In this document: piece by piece, positions 1 through 13,171 of the stretch
How the letters are laid out: each line of letters starts with the position of its first letter
Position numbering within the stretch: position 1 is the first letter of the stretch
Assembly (NCBI RefSeq): GCF_004798865.1
Contig: NW_025335268.1
Location: forward strand, 38,579,485 to 38,643,484
Direction: 5' to 3'
DNA length: 64,000 nucleotides
DNA from: Varanus komodoensis
Lineage: Eukaryota; Chordata; Lepidosauria; Squamata; Varanidae
The notes under the pieces: generated by a model
What the model was told of the DNA's origin: nothing
The model's input: the letters and a program-made list of their open reading frames with translations, nothing else
The model's database searches: none
Program-made: the position numbers and the translations under genes

Positions 1-1829
1 ATTAACCCAGAATAATCTTCCTGATGTTTAGAGATCATGAGATAAAAAGCATCAGATCCGTTAGATTTGGCAGTCAAATCTGAAACTGTAAACATTGATA
101 TTGGCCTGTAGGCTTGCAAATCCACACAAACAGTTCTAACCTGAATCACAAGTTTAAGATTTTGATATCTGGAAATTTTTCAGAGGTTGACAAGAAAATG
201 CCATTGCTGAAATGCACAAAAATATTAGCAACCATTTCTCCATGAACTCATATTAAATTGGCAATGATGGAAATATTAATATTTTAACCAGATATACTTT
301 GTTAGTTTTTAAAAATAATAACGCCTTATATATGTCACTTCTGGACACTGCCTAAGCTAGACTATTCCCCCCTTCCCAATGCATTCATGTTTTCCTTTTA
401 AGAGGCATTTCTTTATCAAAAAGAAACAATTGTGCTGATGGTTTTGAGTGAGAACTTCATTTCATGAGATATCCATGTTGGATAGCCCTTGACAACACAG
501 ACACGGATTCTAAACATGGGTTGTTGTCAAGCTCTAGTGGTGCATAGTGTACAAGACCAGTGCCCAAGAAAGCCATGATCTATCTTGCATCAATAGATGC
601 ATTAACCAAGTGCAGCGAGTCCCAAGTTAGCCTTGTTTCAGCTGCAAACCAGGCAGTCTTGCTGACAGTTGATATTTTAATTCTTAAAATGTGCTACTCA
701 TACTTTTCAGATTAAAGTATATTTTTCTTTAAATTTTCAGATTAAAGTATACTTTTCAGCATATACTGCTGAACTGCAAACCCTTAAGAGAAGATAATAC
801 AGTATTAGAACTCTAATGGCTGGACTTCACTATAGCACATGGGACATTTTCCATTTTGTTTTAATTTACATTATAAAAATCATAGAAGTACCTGCTCCCC
901 CTCCCTCCAATGAAAGAGTCTGTTGATAAGACATTGGGTTGGAATGGATCCAGACTTTAAACCAGAAATCAGTGGGACTTCGTTATTACTAGGTAGGTGC
1001 TGTTCTTGAAAGGTACACTTCTGTAACATAGCAGTCTTTTGCTGTGACTGCAAAGTGGCTCTGAACTTTTTTTAAAAAAAAGTTTAGGACACAGTTCTAA
1101 GCACATAGGGAAATAAGCTTTCATAAGCATTGGACAGCAATGGAATGCGCTTTTATGAAAGTATGATTAAAGTAATATGTAAATGCATGTATGTTGATGT
1201 AAGAAAATAAGCTGGTAACATTAAAGGTGGAATCTTTCGCTTGGTAATTAAACAGCTGATATTATTTTTAAATGAAAAATCTGGTTACTTTCACAGAAAT
1301 CCAGCAGGAACTTACATACTGTCATAAGTTCTAATGTCTAATTAGTGAGGTTCTGTTTGACAGAAACCCAACAAGAAAAGAAGCTAACAAAGCCAGGTCT
1401 CAACCCCTCAGGATAAATACAGATTTCTTTCATGCAGAACAGGTTCTTTATGCTATTTCCAAGAGCAGGTTAAGTTACAGTGGTGAACAAAACAAAACAA
1501 GGAACATGGGATTGTGTGTCCCGATACTGAACTAACTCAGCTTCCTTTCCCATGGCACAGTAATTGGCTCAGCACAAGCACCTACAATAGTGCTTTAGAG
1601 AGGGAAGCAGCTGTTATCTTAAATATATATCAACATCCAAACAGAAAAATGGGCAGTTCGCCATTTTAAGTGCACAGGTTTATGAATTTAACTAACTGAA
1701 CTTTTTAAAAAAGGGTTCTAAAAGACCTTTTTATTCACCAAATATTTTAATTGTTAATATAATTTTAAAGATTTCCTGACACTTGCTATATCTTGTGCAA
1801 CTGTGCCTTTAAATGGTTTTGATAGTTTA
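1..1829. other. Unrecognised AT-rich interval
   Basis: No gene or named repeat recognised. A small direct duplication lies at about 704-760, where a unit starting TTTTCAGATTAAAGTATA recurs after 30 bases. Reading frames are short and unlike known proteins. Confidence 0.6.
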
Positions 1830-1845
1830 CAAACTATGGTTTATG

Positions 1846-1960
1846 AACTATGGTGAGCTTAAGTGGACTCCGGGAGATGGTGGAGGACAGGAAAGCCTGG
1901 AGGAATGTTGTCCGTGGGGTTGCGATGGGTCGGACATGACTTCACGACTAGCAGCAACAA
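1846..1960 (+). mobile_element. BovB (RTE) LINE, 5'-truncated 3' end
   Basis: The segment carries the characteristic BovB 3' end: a GATGGTGGAGGACAGGAA block, then a GGGTTGCGATGGGTCGGACA block, then a CAACAA tail. It is flanked by a near-perfect direct repeat, CAAACTATGGTTTATG at 1830-1845 and CAAACTATGGTTATGG at 1961-1976, differing by one indel. This is what target-primed reverse transcription leaves after a short, heavily 5'-truncated insertion. Because some squamate SINEs borrow the BovB tail, a truncated SINE cannot be fully excluded, but no tRNA-like head is present. Confidence 0.8.
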
Positions 1961-2065
1961 CAAACTATGGTTATGGTATGAATTTATTGTGGGTTTTTTG
2001 TGTCTGTTTGAATTGGCAAATTTTATTGGATAATTTATATTCTAATTTATAATGTACATTGTTAT

Positions 2066-2140
2066 ATTGTAGCCCACCCAGAGAGCCATTTGGCTATGGG
2101 GCAGCATAAAAATCAAAGAAATAAAGAAATAAAGTACACA
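2066..2140 (+). mobile_element. L2-like LINE 3' tail
   Basis: The sequence reads GTAGCCCACCCAGAGAGCC, then a GGGGCAGCATAAAAA block, then repeated AAATAAAG. It matches in layout the 3' tail of the better preserved L2-like copy at 45381-46460, whose complement ends in a GTGAGCC block, a GGGGCGGCAT block and an AATAAATA tail. Only the terminal 3' untranslated part remains. Confidence 0.6.
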
Positions 2141-2459
2141 AAATTTCTGTTCTGCAGAGATAGTATTATTCTGCCCTTCAGATTTCAGCATAAACACTTG
2201 ATAACTGTGAATAGCAACTTTTAAACTGGATTAATATAATTTCTACTTTCTATGATTATCTTTATTTTGTATGGTACTCTGTGTTCAATTATTGCAGAAA
2301 ATCACAATATCAATTAAATTGTGGATAAATGGATATCAAACACATGATATCCATTTGTTCCATGTTAAAACCTCACAGTTATTTCACCACTTATTCCTAC
2401 AGATTTTTGTAATGCAAAAATCCATTCTTCCAAACCATTGTAGGGGACAAGGTTTTGGA
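2141..2459. other. Unrecognised interval
   Basis: AT-rich sequence between two LINE tails. No gene or repeat recognised. Confidence 0.5.
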
Positions 2460-2660
2460 GGATGCTACTAGTCCTGAAGGCTCTATCAGCCACCACAGCA
2501 CCCCTGTGTATACCAGTTTCAGGGGACTTGGCCAAGACTTGCTGCAATCAAGTCCTGCTTGAATATTTCCCATGAACTGGCTGGCCACTGTGTGAACAGA
2601 ATGCTGGACAAGATGGACCCGGCTCTTATCCAGCAGGTTCTGCTAATGTCTACAAATACA
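2460..2660 (+). mobile_element. CR1 LINE 3' end
   Basis: The block around 2578-2645 (GGCTGGCCACTGTGTGAACA, then ATGCTGGACAAGATGGACC, then ATCCAGCAGG) is the classic amniote CR1 3' terminal region in sense orientation. The same region appears as its complement at 30761-30905 and at about 24303-24350. Upstream sequence to about 2460 fits the CR1 3' untranslated region more loosely. Confidence 0.75.
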
Positions 2661-5600
2661 TGTTTACTCATTATTGAAGGTGTCCACTCTTTGCACTGCA
2701 ACAGTTAATACAGGTAATGAGTTTACAAATGTTAGGGTTGCACTACTGCAGAGTACACTTACAGAATAAAATGGCATTCCATAATTCACTGATAAAATTG
2801 TGAATGGTTGTGAAAAACAAGGAGAGGTAATTGGATCACTGGAATGCTGTCTTAAGCCTATTTGGAAGCAGATGCCACTGGAATAAAGGCGATTTCCTTC
2901 CAGGTAGGGTGTATAGAATAAGAGGCTGAGGAGCCCTGTTATTTTCACGTTTTGCTCAAAATTACATCTTAAATCAGCTATGAACAGGATAATGAATTAT
3001 CACAATGTTACACTTTTAAGAATTGGATGGGAGAACATGTAGGGTTCTTCCAAAACCCTCTATAACTTTTAATCCTTCAGTATCTGTGTCATACTATTTT
3101 CTTCTCTAGTTTTTGATTCACATAGTTCTGCTTTCATGGGTTGCATCTTGTGAGAATTCTTGTTCAAGAATCCTCTGACCCAAGTATTTTGTCCTCAGGT
3201 CAGATGTGAACTTCTTATTTTTCTTTCTAAATGAATAATAACCTTCAGGGGGTAGCAGGGATATAATTCTTAGTTCTTTTTTACCAACTTCCCAAATATA
3301 TCTTAGTAACAGCTTCATGACATCACTGATTATACTTCATTTTCAGTTAAGTTTCAGGAAAGTCATTCCACACTGAAAAGGAACTGGTTTCTCACAATGT
3401 TACCAACATGAAGTGAGGAACTAATAAAGAGCTGTAACGGTTCTGTCAGCTGAGAAGTGCCTCATTTGAAGTGGCAGGCTGGATTCTCCTGTCTGACCCC
3501 CCCATCCACTGCCTTTACTTAGGAGTAAGCAACTCAGTCTGCATAGCAACAGTTCAGTAGTACTGAATTCACCAGATTCAGAGGTGTTAGCATATTACAT
3601 TTGTACAAGAGAGACGCTGGTTGTGTTTGTGTGATACACTAAGCCACCCTTCAAGTAAACTATGCAGTATGGATTGTTTGTGGAACAACCATGATGCACT
3701 CATCTGAGAACTGGACGGCCACAGCTTGTTCTGTTGCTCCAGTCAGCAGCCCAATGTTTTTTGCATAAGTACACATCTTGTCTCCTCCTTCCTGCTTGAA
3801 CCACTACTCTTTTCACTCCTAATCTTTTTCAGAGCCTCAACTATGCACAGGTGAGGTAAAACTATTTTTACTATTGTGTTGGCCCCGAATAATGCACTTG
3901 TGTTCCTAATTTGTTGGTCTTTTACAAATCCACTCTTAACAGCTGCCATTCATTTCAGCTTTAACTGGAGTAGTTGAAATGCCTGGAAAAAGGATAAGAC
4001 AAGTTTGCATATAGGCTAATTTGTTCACAGCTGCCAGCAACCAATTGCTGTCTTTTGACCTGAAAAGCACTGCTAAAGGGGAGGAAGGTAGCAAAAGAAA
4101 GTGCACTGAAAATAGAGTGTGTGAGAACATTATCTCCCAGTTTGCAGTGCCCTTCTAAGTCCCTTCACCTTCTCAACGTCTCACAAGGCTCCAGCTACTT
4201 CAGAAAGAAGAAACATTAACTCCCCCTTTTCAGTGTTCCTATTTGGAGGGCTTACTCTTGTGGTTACTGCATTTCCCTATTCTGCAACTGATTCCTGGCA
4301 AGTGTGTGCAGAGTAGCCTATATAAAAGGTCAACGTGTCAGTTACCCTATTACCTACTCTGCTATTTCTTTTCACAGCTGAAATGGACAAGGAACTTAAC
4401 CAGGAAAGAGTGCAAACAAATACACACTTACAAAAACAAAACACACAATATAATTAAAAATATGAACACACTGGCTTAGGGTGACAATCTAGCAATGGTC
4501 ACTTTAAAGTGTCACTTGGGAAGAGGTGGAGGGGATATCACTGGCAGCATCAAGGGCAAGATCATGAGGAGCAGAAGGGGGTTTACTACTCTTTCTGAGT
4601 GGCTTGCTAGCATTTGCAAGCACAGTGAAATTATTCTTCCAGGTCCTTATGTCATAGCAATGCATCATGGATCAAATTACCTCCAGAGCAAGTAATTGGC
4701 TAATTGGGATAGTTCATTGATAAAATATAGGCCACCATGTGGGGAACTCTCTGGGTTCTGATGGCATGATAACCCATCAGAGCTAATTACTCCTGATGGG
4801 TTCTGCTTTGCAAGTTCGATCAACAGCCCAGTCTTCACCATGCCTCAAGGCTAGACCAAGCACCTAGGCCTGTCCTAAGTGCAAGTACTTGTCACTTATG
4901 AAGAATTACATCTGCCTCTACAAAGCTGCACACTGGCAGCCCAGAACACCTGTATTTTGCTGCTAGCCACTCCCTATAACTTTTGCTTTGGATCAGTTTC
5001 TTCTTTGTTAATTCAGTGTAAATGTCCTTTCAAAAAGTTCAGCTCTAAAAATAAAGGCAGTAACAGTTACCAACCAGACCAACCAGTTCTAAATAAGGTT
5101 CTTGCTATGGTTCTTTCACTTCAAACAGACTTCCAAATAATATGTCTACAAATCATCGTAAAACATAATACTGCATCAGACAGACGCTCCATTATATTTA
5201 AGCACTTACCAAGCTCAGATAGTTGGTTCCTCCAGTCCCACTGAAGGAAGATCAAGCCTCCTCCCCTTTGGACAGCTTCAGTTTCTAAGGTGCTTTTGCT
5301 GTGTCTAACGGCCGTTTTCCAACTGTCACCCCAACACTAGAATGTTAGCAAGGTCCAGAGGAGCTCCCTGTGGCCATGAGCCTGCAGCCCTAGAGATAAT
5401 TATAGGGTGTGTGTTGGCCCCCACATCTCACCTTAAGTAGCAGTAGGAATATTAGGAGCGCCCATAAGCAGCCCCCAACGGTTATTTAGGGCTCACAGGC
5501 AGTTTTCTAACTTACTATGTTTATATGCACTGTGGAAAATGCCAGTTGCTTGACACTGTCTCATTCAGTCATCGTGACAGTCCAACCTACTTTGCTTGCC

Positions 5601-7709
5601 ATAGGTTTCTTCATTATCTAATGAGGGTTTCTGTGGGCAGAGAAGTGGAAGAAAAAGCCTCCCACATGGCCATTTGGTTGGTGTAATGTTATGCCCCAGC
5701 AGATTCCACCACTTGTCAACAAAAAACCTTTGGTGCCAGAAGGGCACGACACACCCTGTGCTGATGACTTCCAAACCAAGGCTGTTTGTGGTGATAAAGG
5801 AGTATGGAGGTGTGGCTTGGAAAAGCAGACTTCTCTGAGCAAACATGAAAAGGTGCAGCAGACAGAAACAGCTTGGGTTGGAAACAACATTGATCCAATG
5901 TGGTTGTTCACTGAACATAAGATGTTCAATGCTTATACTGCAGGAAGCTTCTCCCAGTTCTTCCTGCTGTTCTCCTGCTTCCCAATTGAAGCAGGATGCT
6001 TTTGAATACTGGATGCTGGGATGCAAGGCAGCAGGGTGGCCTATTGCCCCCTTACATTGCATATCCAAAAGCATCTGCTGGCCCTTGGTTTCATCTGCAT
6101 TTCTGAGTTTTCATTGCATACTAAAAATTTATGTTTTCTAAGTGGCACTGCCAGGAAGCTGATTTTGTCCTCTCTGCATTCCTTTGAATTTCTGTAATAC
6201 AACCAATAGATAGATATCATTAAATACATCAGTATTGGTACCTGGAGATGAATGGGCAATAGATGCAGCATAGAGAAGCACCACCACACCTGATCAGTAA
6301 AAGACCTCAAAATGGAGCAGAGTTGTAAGAGAAAGAAAGGGGACAGTTAAAGGAGGTAATGTGGCTTGTAAAAAAATTAAGCGCTTCCTATTGAGTTTTT
6401 TCTTTCCTTTCCCAAATACTTTTTGGTTGGTTGGTTATAAATGCTAGTCCCAGTTTTGTTCAGAATCAACCAGAGCAAATGAGCAGCAACTTTAGAGGGG
6501 GCAACTCTTTCCTCTAAATTTCTCTTAATTTCCTCTAAAGGCTCATTATTTATATGTTTTTAAACAGAATACTTTTACAAATCCTATAAAAGTTTATCAA
6601 ACAAAGTTTGTGGCCAGCATAACACTGTATTCAATTAGCAATCCTTCCTGAATTGTAATTACTGCAGATTTGACCCACTGCCTTTAGTTTAACTGTATAT
6701 TCCCGCCATACCCATGGAATGTATCCCAGTGAGTTCAATATCCTTTACTCATGACATCAGAGTCTACAAATAGAGAACAGTTACTAGAAATTTCAATGTC
6801 TAGACTTCGGTACTGGTGTAGTTTTATGCACAACTGTAATACTTAAATAATTTTTTAAAAAGTAGCAGTATGAAATGAATATTTCAATCCAGAAAAACAT
6901 CTTTATTCCATTTAAAACAGCAAATATATTTCTGGGTCAAGCTAATGAGTGCCTGCTAAAGAGCATCTCATGTATTCAAAGGCACCCTTACTGATGTTAT
7001 TTTTGCAGTCAACTGAATGGCCTCAGAATGTCAAGCAATACTTGATAAGAGTTAAAGCAGGGAAAAGCCAAGGAGCACAATACTTCCTGTCCTCCCCCTT
7101 AGCCCTCCCCACATCAAATTCTTTTGGCTGACCTGTCAGCTCCTGTGTTACTACATTTGGATGTGAAATTCCCAGCAAGGTCATAGAAGATTAGGAGCTG
7201 CTATCATATTCGAAAGTTATGGAACTGGGCAGATTTTCTGAACTTCTCTCTCAAGCCTGTTTCTAGCAAAAGTCAAATGGATAATATGAAGGCATCTCTT
7301 TATATTCACTACCTCTTTTACAATCAAGTCATTTTTTATGAGCCTTATAATTTTTCTGTTTTGATACGCAGTGCAGATTCAAAAGCCTTGACCAAAAACA
7401 ATCTTAATTGCTAACAGACGGTGGAAGGCCATATGATCTACTCATGATCTCTATCATTCTTTTGTTCTCCATTACTTTGTATAATTGTCCATGCACACGC
7501 ACGCATACAGAGAGAGCGGGAGAGGAAGAAACCAGGCCACTGACTTGTGTGCAGCCAGGCAGGTATTTCAGGAGTTCACATATTCCTGTGCTCTGAACTC
7601 AGTTCATATTTGCAGATAATTGCTCACTGGAGGAATGTTTTCTTTAGGTATCCAACAGCTACAAAGAAGAAGCAAAACAGTTGATAGAACAAAGAATAGA
7701 AAGCCAATA
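2661..7709. other. Long unrecognised interval
   Basis: About 5 kb in which I recognise no gene or named repeat. The segment 5565-6310 is unusually open: a 169-codon minus-strand frame (5565-6074) overlaps open frames on both strands. None resembles a known protein and I see no paired splice signals, so I treat it as unannotated. The stretch 7130-7400 has a unique, non-repetitive look but nothing diagnostic. Confidence 0.5.
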
Positions 7710-8299
7710 CAGTGGTACCTTGGCTCACGAACGCCTCAGTTCACGACCAAATCAGGTCACGAACAAAAATTTCATAAAATGTTTGACTTAGGTCACAAAC
7801 TCCACATTGGGTGGTGGCTGCAATTGTGGCCATCTCCCCCCCGCCCCCCAAGTGGAGAGATGGCCGCTAACATGCTGGGGGTGGGGGGGGAGAGATGGCT
7901 GAGTTCATGCCCGTCTTTCCTGCATGAACATGCCTGTGATTGCGCCCGTCTTTTCTGCAGGAGCGCAACCGCAATCTCGGCCATCTCCCCCCAGCACAAT
8001 TGTGGCCGTCTCCCCCCCCCCCCCCCGTGCACCTGCAATCCTGCCCAACTCTCCCCCTCCAGCATGCTGGGATGACGGGCATTGCAGGGATGAGGGGTGC
8101 GATCGCGGTCGTGCTGGGGGTGGGGGGTGAGCAGGCTGAGGGCCACACTCATGCTCAGGGGTGGGGAATGGCCACAATCTTTGTTGTTGTCACTTTGCTT
8201 TACATTTTTCTGATTAAAAAAATGGTTACAGAACGGATTAACCTTATTTACATTGAACCTTATGGGGAGATTTAACTTGGCTCACAACCAACTTGGCTC
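7710..8299 (+). mobile_element. Pogo/Tigger-type MITE, 3' end lost
   Basis: It starts CAGTGGTACCTTGGCTCACG immediately after a TA dinucleotide (7708-7709), the start expected for a Tc1/mariner pogo/Tigger element. The first 100 bases and the last 120 bases match the copy at 60971-61485, including a shared GAACGGATTAACCTTATTTA stretch. The middle (7850-8170) is a G/C-rich, C-tract-rich low-complexity segment that differs between the copies. The terminal inverted repeat at the right end is missing: similarity stops near 8299. It has no coding capacity. Confidence 0.75.
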
Positions 8300-11200
8300 A
8301 GTAGTAGCTTAATGCGAAGATCTCAGGGTTGTTCTAGAAGTGAAAGACTGGGTCCTCAGAATCTGGAAAGGAAAAGTGGTCATAGTGGCTTCTTTTCCTG
8401 TGGCACATGCCTGCTATGCCATGCCTCACTTCCATAATTATGCAAACAGTGCATGGATTGCCATGTTATCCAAACCCAGTGAGGTGGGCAGTTGGGAGTG
8501 GCTTCTAAACCTTGGCTTGTTCTAGGCAATCAGTACATGCTATTGGCCATCAGGGAAACATGCTGGTATACAACCATGCCTGAAGCCACAATTTACAGAC
8601 ACAGCAGCTGCAAAAATAGATAAAAATATATAAACAAATAAATGTCCTGCTTGGGGGGGGGTTGCTGTCCCCCCTTGCCTGCCTTGGATCTCAGCCCAAA
8701 TATATGCAGGGCAGAGGAAGAAGTCATGCAGGTCTGTTTTCCTTTCCTGAGAGCACAAACCTGGCCAATGTCTATGAAACGTCTCAGAGCAAAAGATGCT
8801 CACCTGATTTGAATGACATGAAAACCTACCATGAGTAACCAGCATGGTGGGTTATTGTATTACCTGAATTTGGCAAGGTTTTGTCAGGATGGCTTATTTT
8901 TCACAGACGAGCTGTCCCAGGAATCCATGGCTTGTTTTAAAGTTGTTTTTGCCAGCTGACTGGGGAATAAGGGAGTTACAGCCCAGCACATCTGGAGGGC
9001 TGAAGTATAAAATGATTTAATTTTTATTTTACAAAGACCTGACATATCCAAATGACCTTTCATATTCTTTGAATATCCCCCTTAATCCTCTTCCCATAAT
9101 CCTAAAGTATGACTTCACTAAGTTTTCTGCTTGATTTAATTGTACACTTATTTATCTGGCCTACTTGTTGCAGAATTTGAAGAAGCAAAAGCAGATTTGC
9201 CTGAAGTCTACAATTTATTTATATTTGGCTTTGGAATAACAATCTCTTGTACATCACAAGAAAGTCTTGCCAGTATCCATGGACAGTTTTGTGCATCCAC
9301 ACTGGTGCTGTTTTCCCATTTGGAAGGAAAGCATTTTTAAAAGGCTGTTCAGATGTGCATGTTTGAGATTGTACAATCATCACACACAGACTATTGTACT
9401 TCAGGTTTAATATAAGCAAAAACTGGTTTCCAAGCATCTACATAAAAAAAACCTATCACACTGAAGAGATGACATGGATATGCATCTACTTCTTCCTGAG
9501 ATCCATTTTTCACATCTCATCACTTTCACTTGATGTTGACAATCCTTTCAAAACACCATATAAAAAGTGAAGCAAAACATGCACCATAAGACCCACAGTT
9601 TAATTTAGCTTAGTAAGGAGAACAATTTTCTATAGGCTGATACAACTGATGGCATTAGTAAATCTCCACCAGTCATAGGCTGTGAGTTTCAATTTTTTTT
9701 AGTGGATCCAATAAAAGATATCATTTCAGATTGTGACTCTCGGTGGCTTGAAAAACTGTGAAAGTAGGTCAGTGCTGGGTGTATTTTATAGCTTAAACTG
9801 AGGAGTACACAAGGAAGGAGCTTTAACAAAGTTTCCCATGGCAGAGTATTGAATTGCAACACGCTTGGACAATGACATTTCAGGCTGGAGGTAGTGCATC
9901 ATCTGAACACACAGGCCTGCTAATCACACTGTGCAGGGCATGAAATGTTGCCCATTAGCTTCTCAGCTGACCCTTTTCATGGATGATGGCAGGTATCACC
10001 CCACAAATCTGTCTGAGGAGGTGCCTCTGGCAGTTGTTGAAATCCATGTTTCCTTGACGAAATTATCCTGTCTGGTAGGGCTCCCCCTCCACCCCTTCAA
10101 TGCCTCCCTTACTTTCTCCTTTAGGTCAGCGTTCCTTTTCTTTATCCTAGCACAGCATAGAAATAGGTTAATAAAAGATTTCCTTTCCTTTCCTTCTGTT
10201 AATCCTACATTTTGTTTTCAATTTTTGGCATACAATATTTTCATGATACTTTGTTATCCAAAAATTGGAATTCTCAACAGAAGTTGTATCTAAAATATGA
10301 GTGGTCTGTTCCCCTATTCTAGGGTTTTTCTGTGGTATATCTTAAAAAATATGTTTATATGTTTTCACTCTTGAGTCTTGAAATTGGAATTGTTCACAGA
10401 AAATGTACTTTAAAAGGTGTATTTAAAACAAAAAGATCTGGTCCCCCTGAAATAGGTTGCTTGAACATAACTAGGCTTAGTATGAACTTTTTCCCTTGTT
10501 TCTTGTGTGTGTGTGTGTGTACGCAAGACATACCTTGCTTTTACTTTGGAATCCACTAAAGCATTATGTTCTGGGGAAAACAATCAGCTAAGTATCTATT
10601 CAGGATGTGTATGAACTTTTGCTCTTCTTGTAAAGATAAATTTATTTTATGTGTGTTTCATCTAAAATCTATATAAAACTTCTTTCTACTCTGTAAAGAT
10701 ATGCATGTCATGAATGATTGGACTTCCACACCACTTCGTTGTTACCATTCCCACCTTTCTTCTTGAATCAAATAATAAAGAGTCTATTCCATCATTGCAC
10801 TTTATCCTACCATTTCTCAAAGGAGCTTGGGGTTGTTATATGGTTCCCCCGCCATTTTATCCCCCCAAGATTATGCACTGAACTTCATGGTTAAGTGAGG
10901 ATTTCTATTTGTTGCCCTGGTCCAACTACTAAATATTTGCATGAACTGGCATGAACAGTGATGCAAAATGCATCAATTTTTGCCCATAGAGACAGGCACT
11001 TTAGACTCACCACCTTCACATAATGCTCATCTGTGTAGATAATGCACAAAGTGGCCACTTGCCATTTCCTTCTCTGGCAAAGCCAGAGGAGATTAGAAGT
11101 TTTTGGTTATATTTTAAATTAACCACAGTTCAGCATTACTGTACACTGTGCCTAAACTTAACTGTAGTTTACTGAAAAAGCCAGCTTCATAAACCTAGTT

Positions 11201-12905
11201 TGGAGTTGCTTTAGTAAATGCTTTGTCTGTATTCCAGCCTAACACTACACTGAAGCAAGTTAAAAGTAGAAGTTTAAAAGTTTTTATTTCTTCCTTGCAG
11301 CTGGAGAAAAAGGAGAAAGGGGAACCTGAGAACATTCATTCTACAATACTAAACCACAATACTAAACCATGCTAAAACCACATTTGAGTGGGACATTCAA
11401 ATGAGACCACTGCATTGGGAATTCTCCATGCAATGTAATCTCTCTCTCTCATGTGGAAAGAAATAATGTGATGCCTAAAAAGTCTTCACTGCCTCTTTCT
11501 TTTTTTTCCTCTGAGGCATGTTATGTTACCAAATATCAGAGATGGCATATATCTGTTAAAGCTCTGGTTGGAACATTCAATGATGGACTCTTCCAGTGTA
11601 GTACAAGCTCATAGGAGCAACAAGCATTCCCTACTATTCCTGCTTAAGAATCCTGCAAGTCAGTGATTAAAACAAATGTGTACCTGTATGAAGAAAGCAG
11701 TATGAAGTCATCATTTCCTAATCATTATGTTCCTTTCATTTGATCCCAACAAACTACATTTTGAGTGCCCTGAAGAGAAGGAGATTAGAAATCTCCAGTT
11801 GGGATTGTTCTTCCGCTACTTGAAGTGAAGGATAAGCAGGGTAAAATATTAAAATCAGTTATATTGTTTTGCAGGGACATGTGATACAACTAAATAGCAA
11901 TTTAATTCAAGCACATGACGAATTTTTGATAGCATGGATAGTATGATTACAGAATGCATAATACATATGACTGAATAGCATGGATTAGCAAGTACGTAAA
12001 GTTTTTCTGACAATTTTGCTATAGAAGGGATAGTAAAAGACTGTAAAAGGGATATCTCTTGTACTTCATCTGTAATTATAAATACTTTATTTCTGTCACA
12101 ACTGGATATGAGTGTCAAACTCAGGTGTGCCTAATCATGGAAGAGTGGCTGGCTGGTTTGGTGTTCACATCTGAAGGTTGTGTTCATATTATGATGGTCT
12201 CATTCTTTTTTATGTCTCATCCGTATCATTAGGCATAGAGTACACAGAGATTGCATTGGCAATGTATGCTAAATTACCATCTCAGTCTATGATGACCTTC
12301 AAAAGGCTGTTTCTCAACAAAGATGCTACCAATGGCAAATAAATCTCAGGGCAGCTAGAACTCACTGTGGTTATGATCGCAGCTACGTTCACAAAGAACA
12401 TGGGTTTTACATCTGTTCAACCCAAGAATATCAGAATTAAATAAACTGATGTTGAGGACTTTGGCTCCACTCATTGTGCTCAGGTTAATGCATCACATGC
12501 ATATTTATTAGATGTATATAGAAATGGGATACACTATTTCACAAAGCTTTGGAAATATGTCATTAGAAATTGTAATTTTTCTCTGTTCCAGTTGACCTGA
12601 CTTTTGTCTACAAATTATTTTAACATCTATTTTAAGTCTCTGGGTGCAAATATATAATACACAACTAGTCCACGAATTGTTCATGTTTATTGTTTTGGAA
12701 TAAATCTGCTTTCATTTTTAAAGAATGTCTTATTCCTATAATTCCTTTGATTACAGTCATTCCTTTGATTTGCTTACTGTTAAACAGATCAGCAAATTCT
12801 AGCTTTCTAAGACTTGGGACTGTATCAATTCGAATTTAGTGAATTTTCATATAAGACATTTTAAGGAATCATGAACAGCAGGCATGTTGAAGGGTTTTGT
12901 AATAG
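8300..12905. other. Long unrecognised interval
   Basis: No gene recognised. There is a possible decayed short MITE piece at about 8965-9005 (GGAGTTACAGCCCAGCACAT, then CTGGAGGGC), a G9 run at 8656 and a GT microsatellite at 10504-10520. Imperfect AAACCACA/AAACTTAACTGTAG motifs at 11100-11400 recall short palindromic repeats but cannot be assigned. Confidence 0.5.
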
Positions 12906-13171
12906 GATTTTGTTGTTGCTGTTGTGTCATCTCTGACTTAAGGCAACCAGATGAATGAAAGCCCTCCCAAATGTCTTGTCCTTGACAGTCCTGTTAAATT
13001 CTTGTAGACTCGAGGCTGTAGCTTCCTTTAGGGAGTCAATCCATCTCATAATTAGCCTCCCTCTTCTTTTTCTAGCATTATTGTATTTTCCATGAGCATG
13101 AGTTTTGCCATTTTTGCTTCCAGGGAAAGTTCTACTGGGACCCACTTGTTTGTCTTTCTGTCAGTCTAGAG
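12906..13171 (-). mobile_element. RTE-type LINE (BovB-related), 3' end of ORF2
   Basis: On the minus strand a 72-codon frame (12927-13145) contains RGRLIMRWIDSLKEAT followed by a T.KDKTFGRAFIH block. This is the conserved C-terminal signature of RTE/BovB-type ORF2 proteins (compare RMRWLDGVTEAV in the BovB copy at 15201). The plus-strand TGTTGTGTCATC...ATGAATGAAAGCCC matches the 3' tail of the copy at 54505. The element continues at 14290-14800, and the two halves were separated by insertion of two hAT elements. The first frame is decayed. Confidence 0.75.

Noticed and set aside
5700-5760. TGGTGCCAGAAGGG motif as a retroviral primer-binding site
   Set aside because: No paired terminal repeats and no virus-like reading frames around it; the match is short and probably chance.
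5565-6074. 169-codon minus-strand open frame as a gene
   Set aside because: Overlaps open frames on the other strand, has no recognisable domain and no promoter or splice context.
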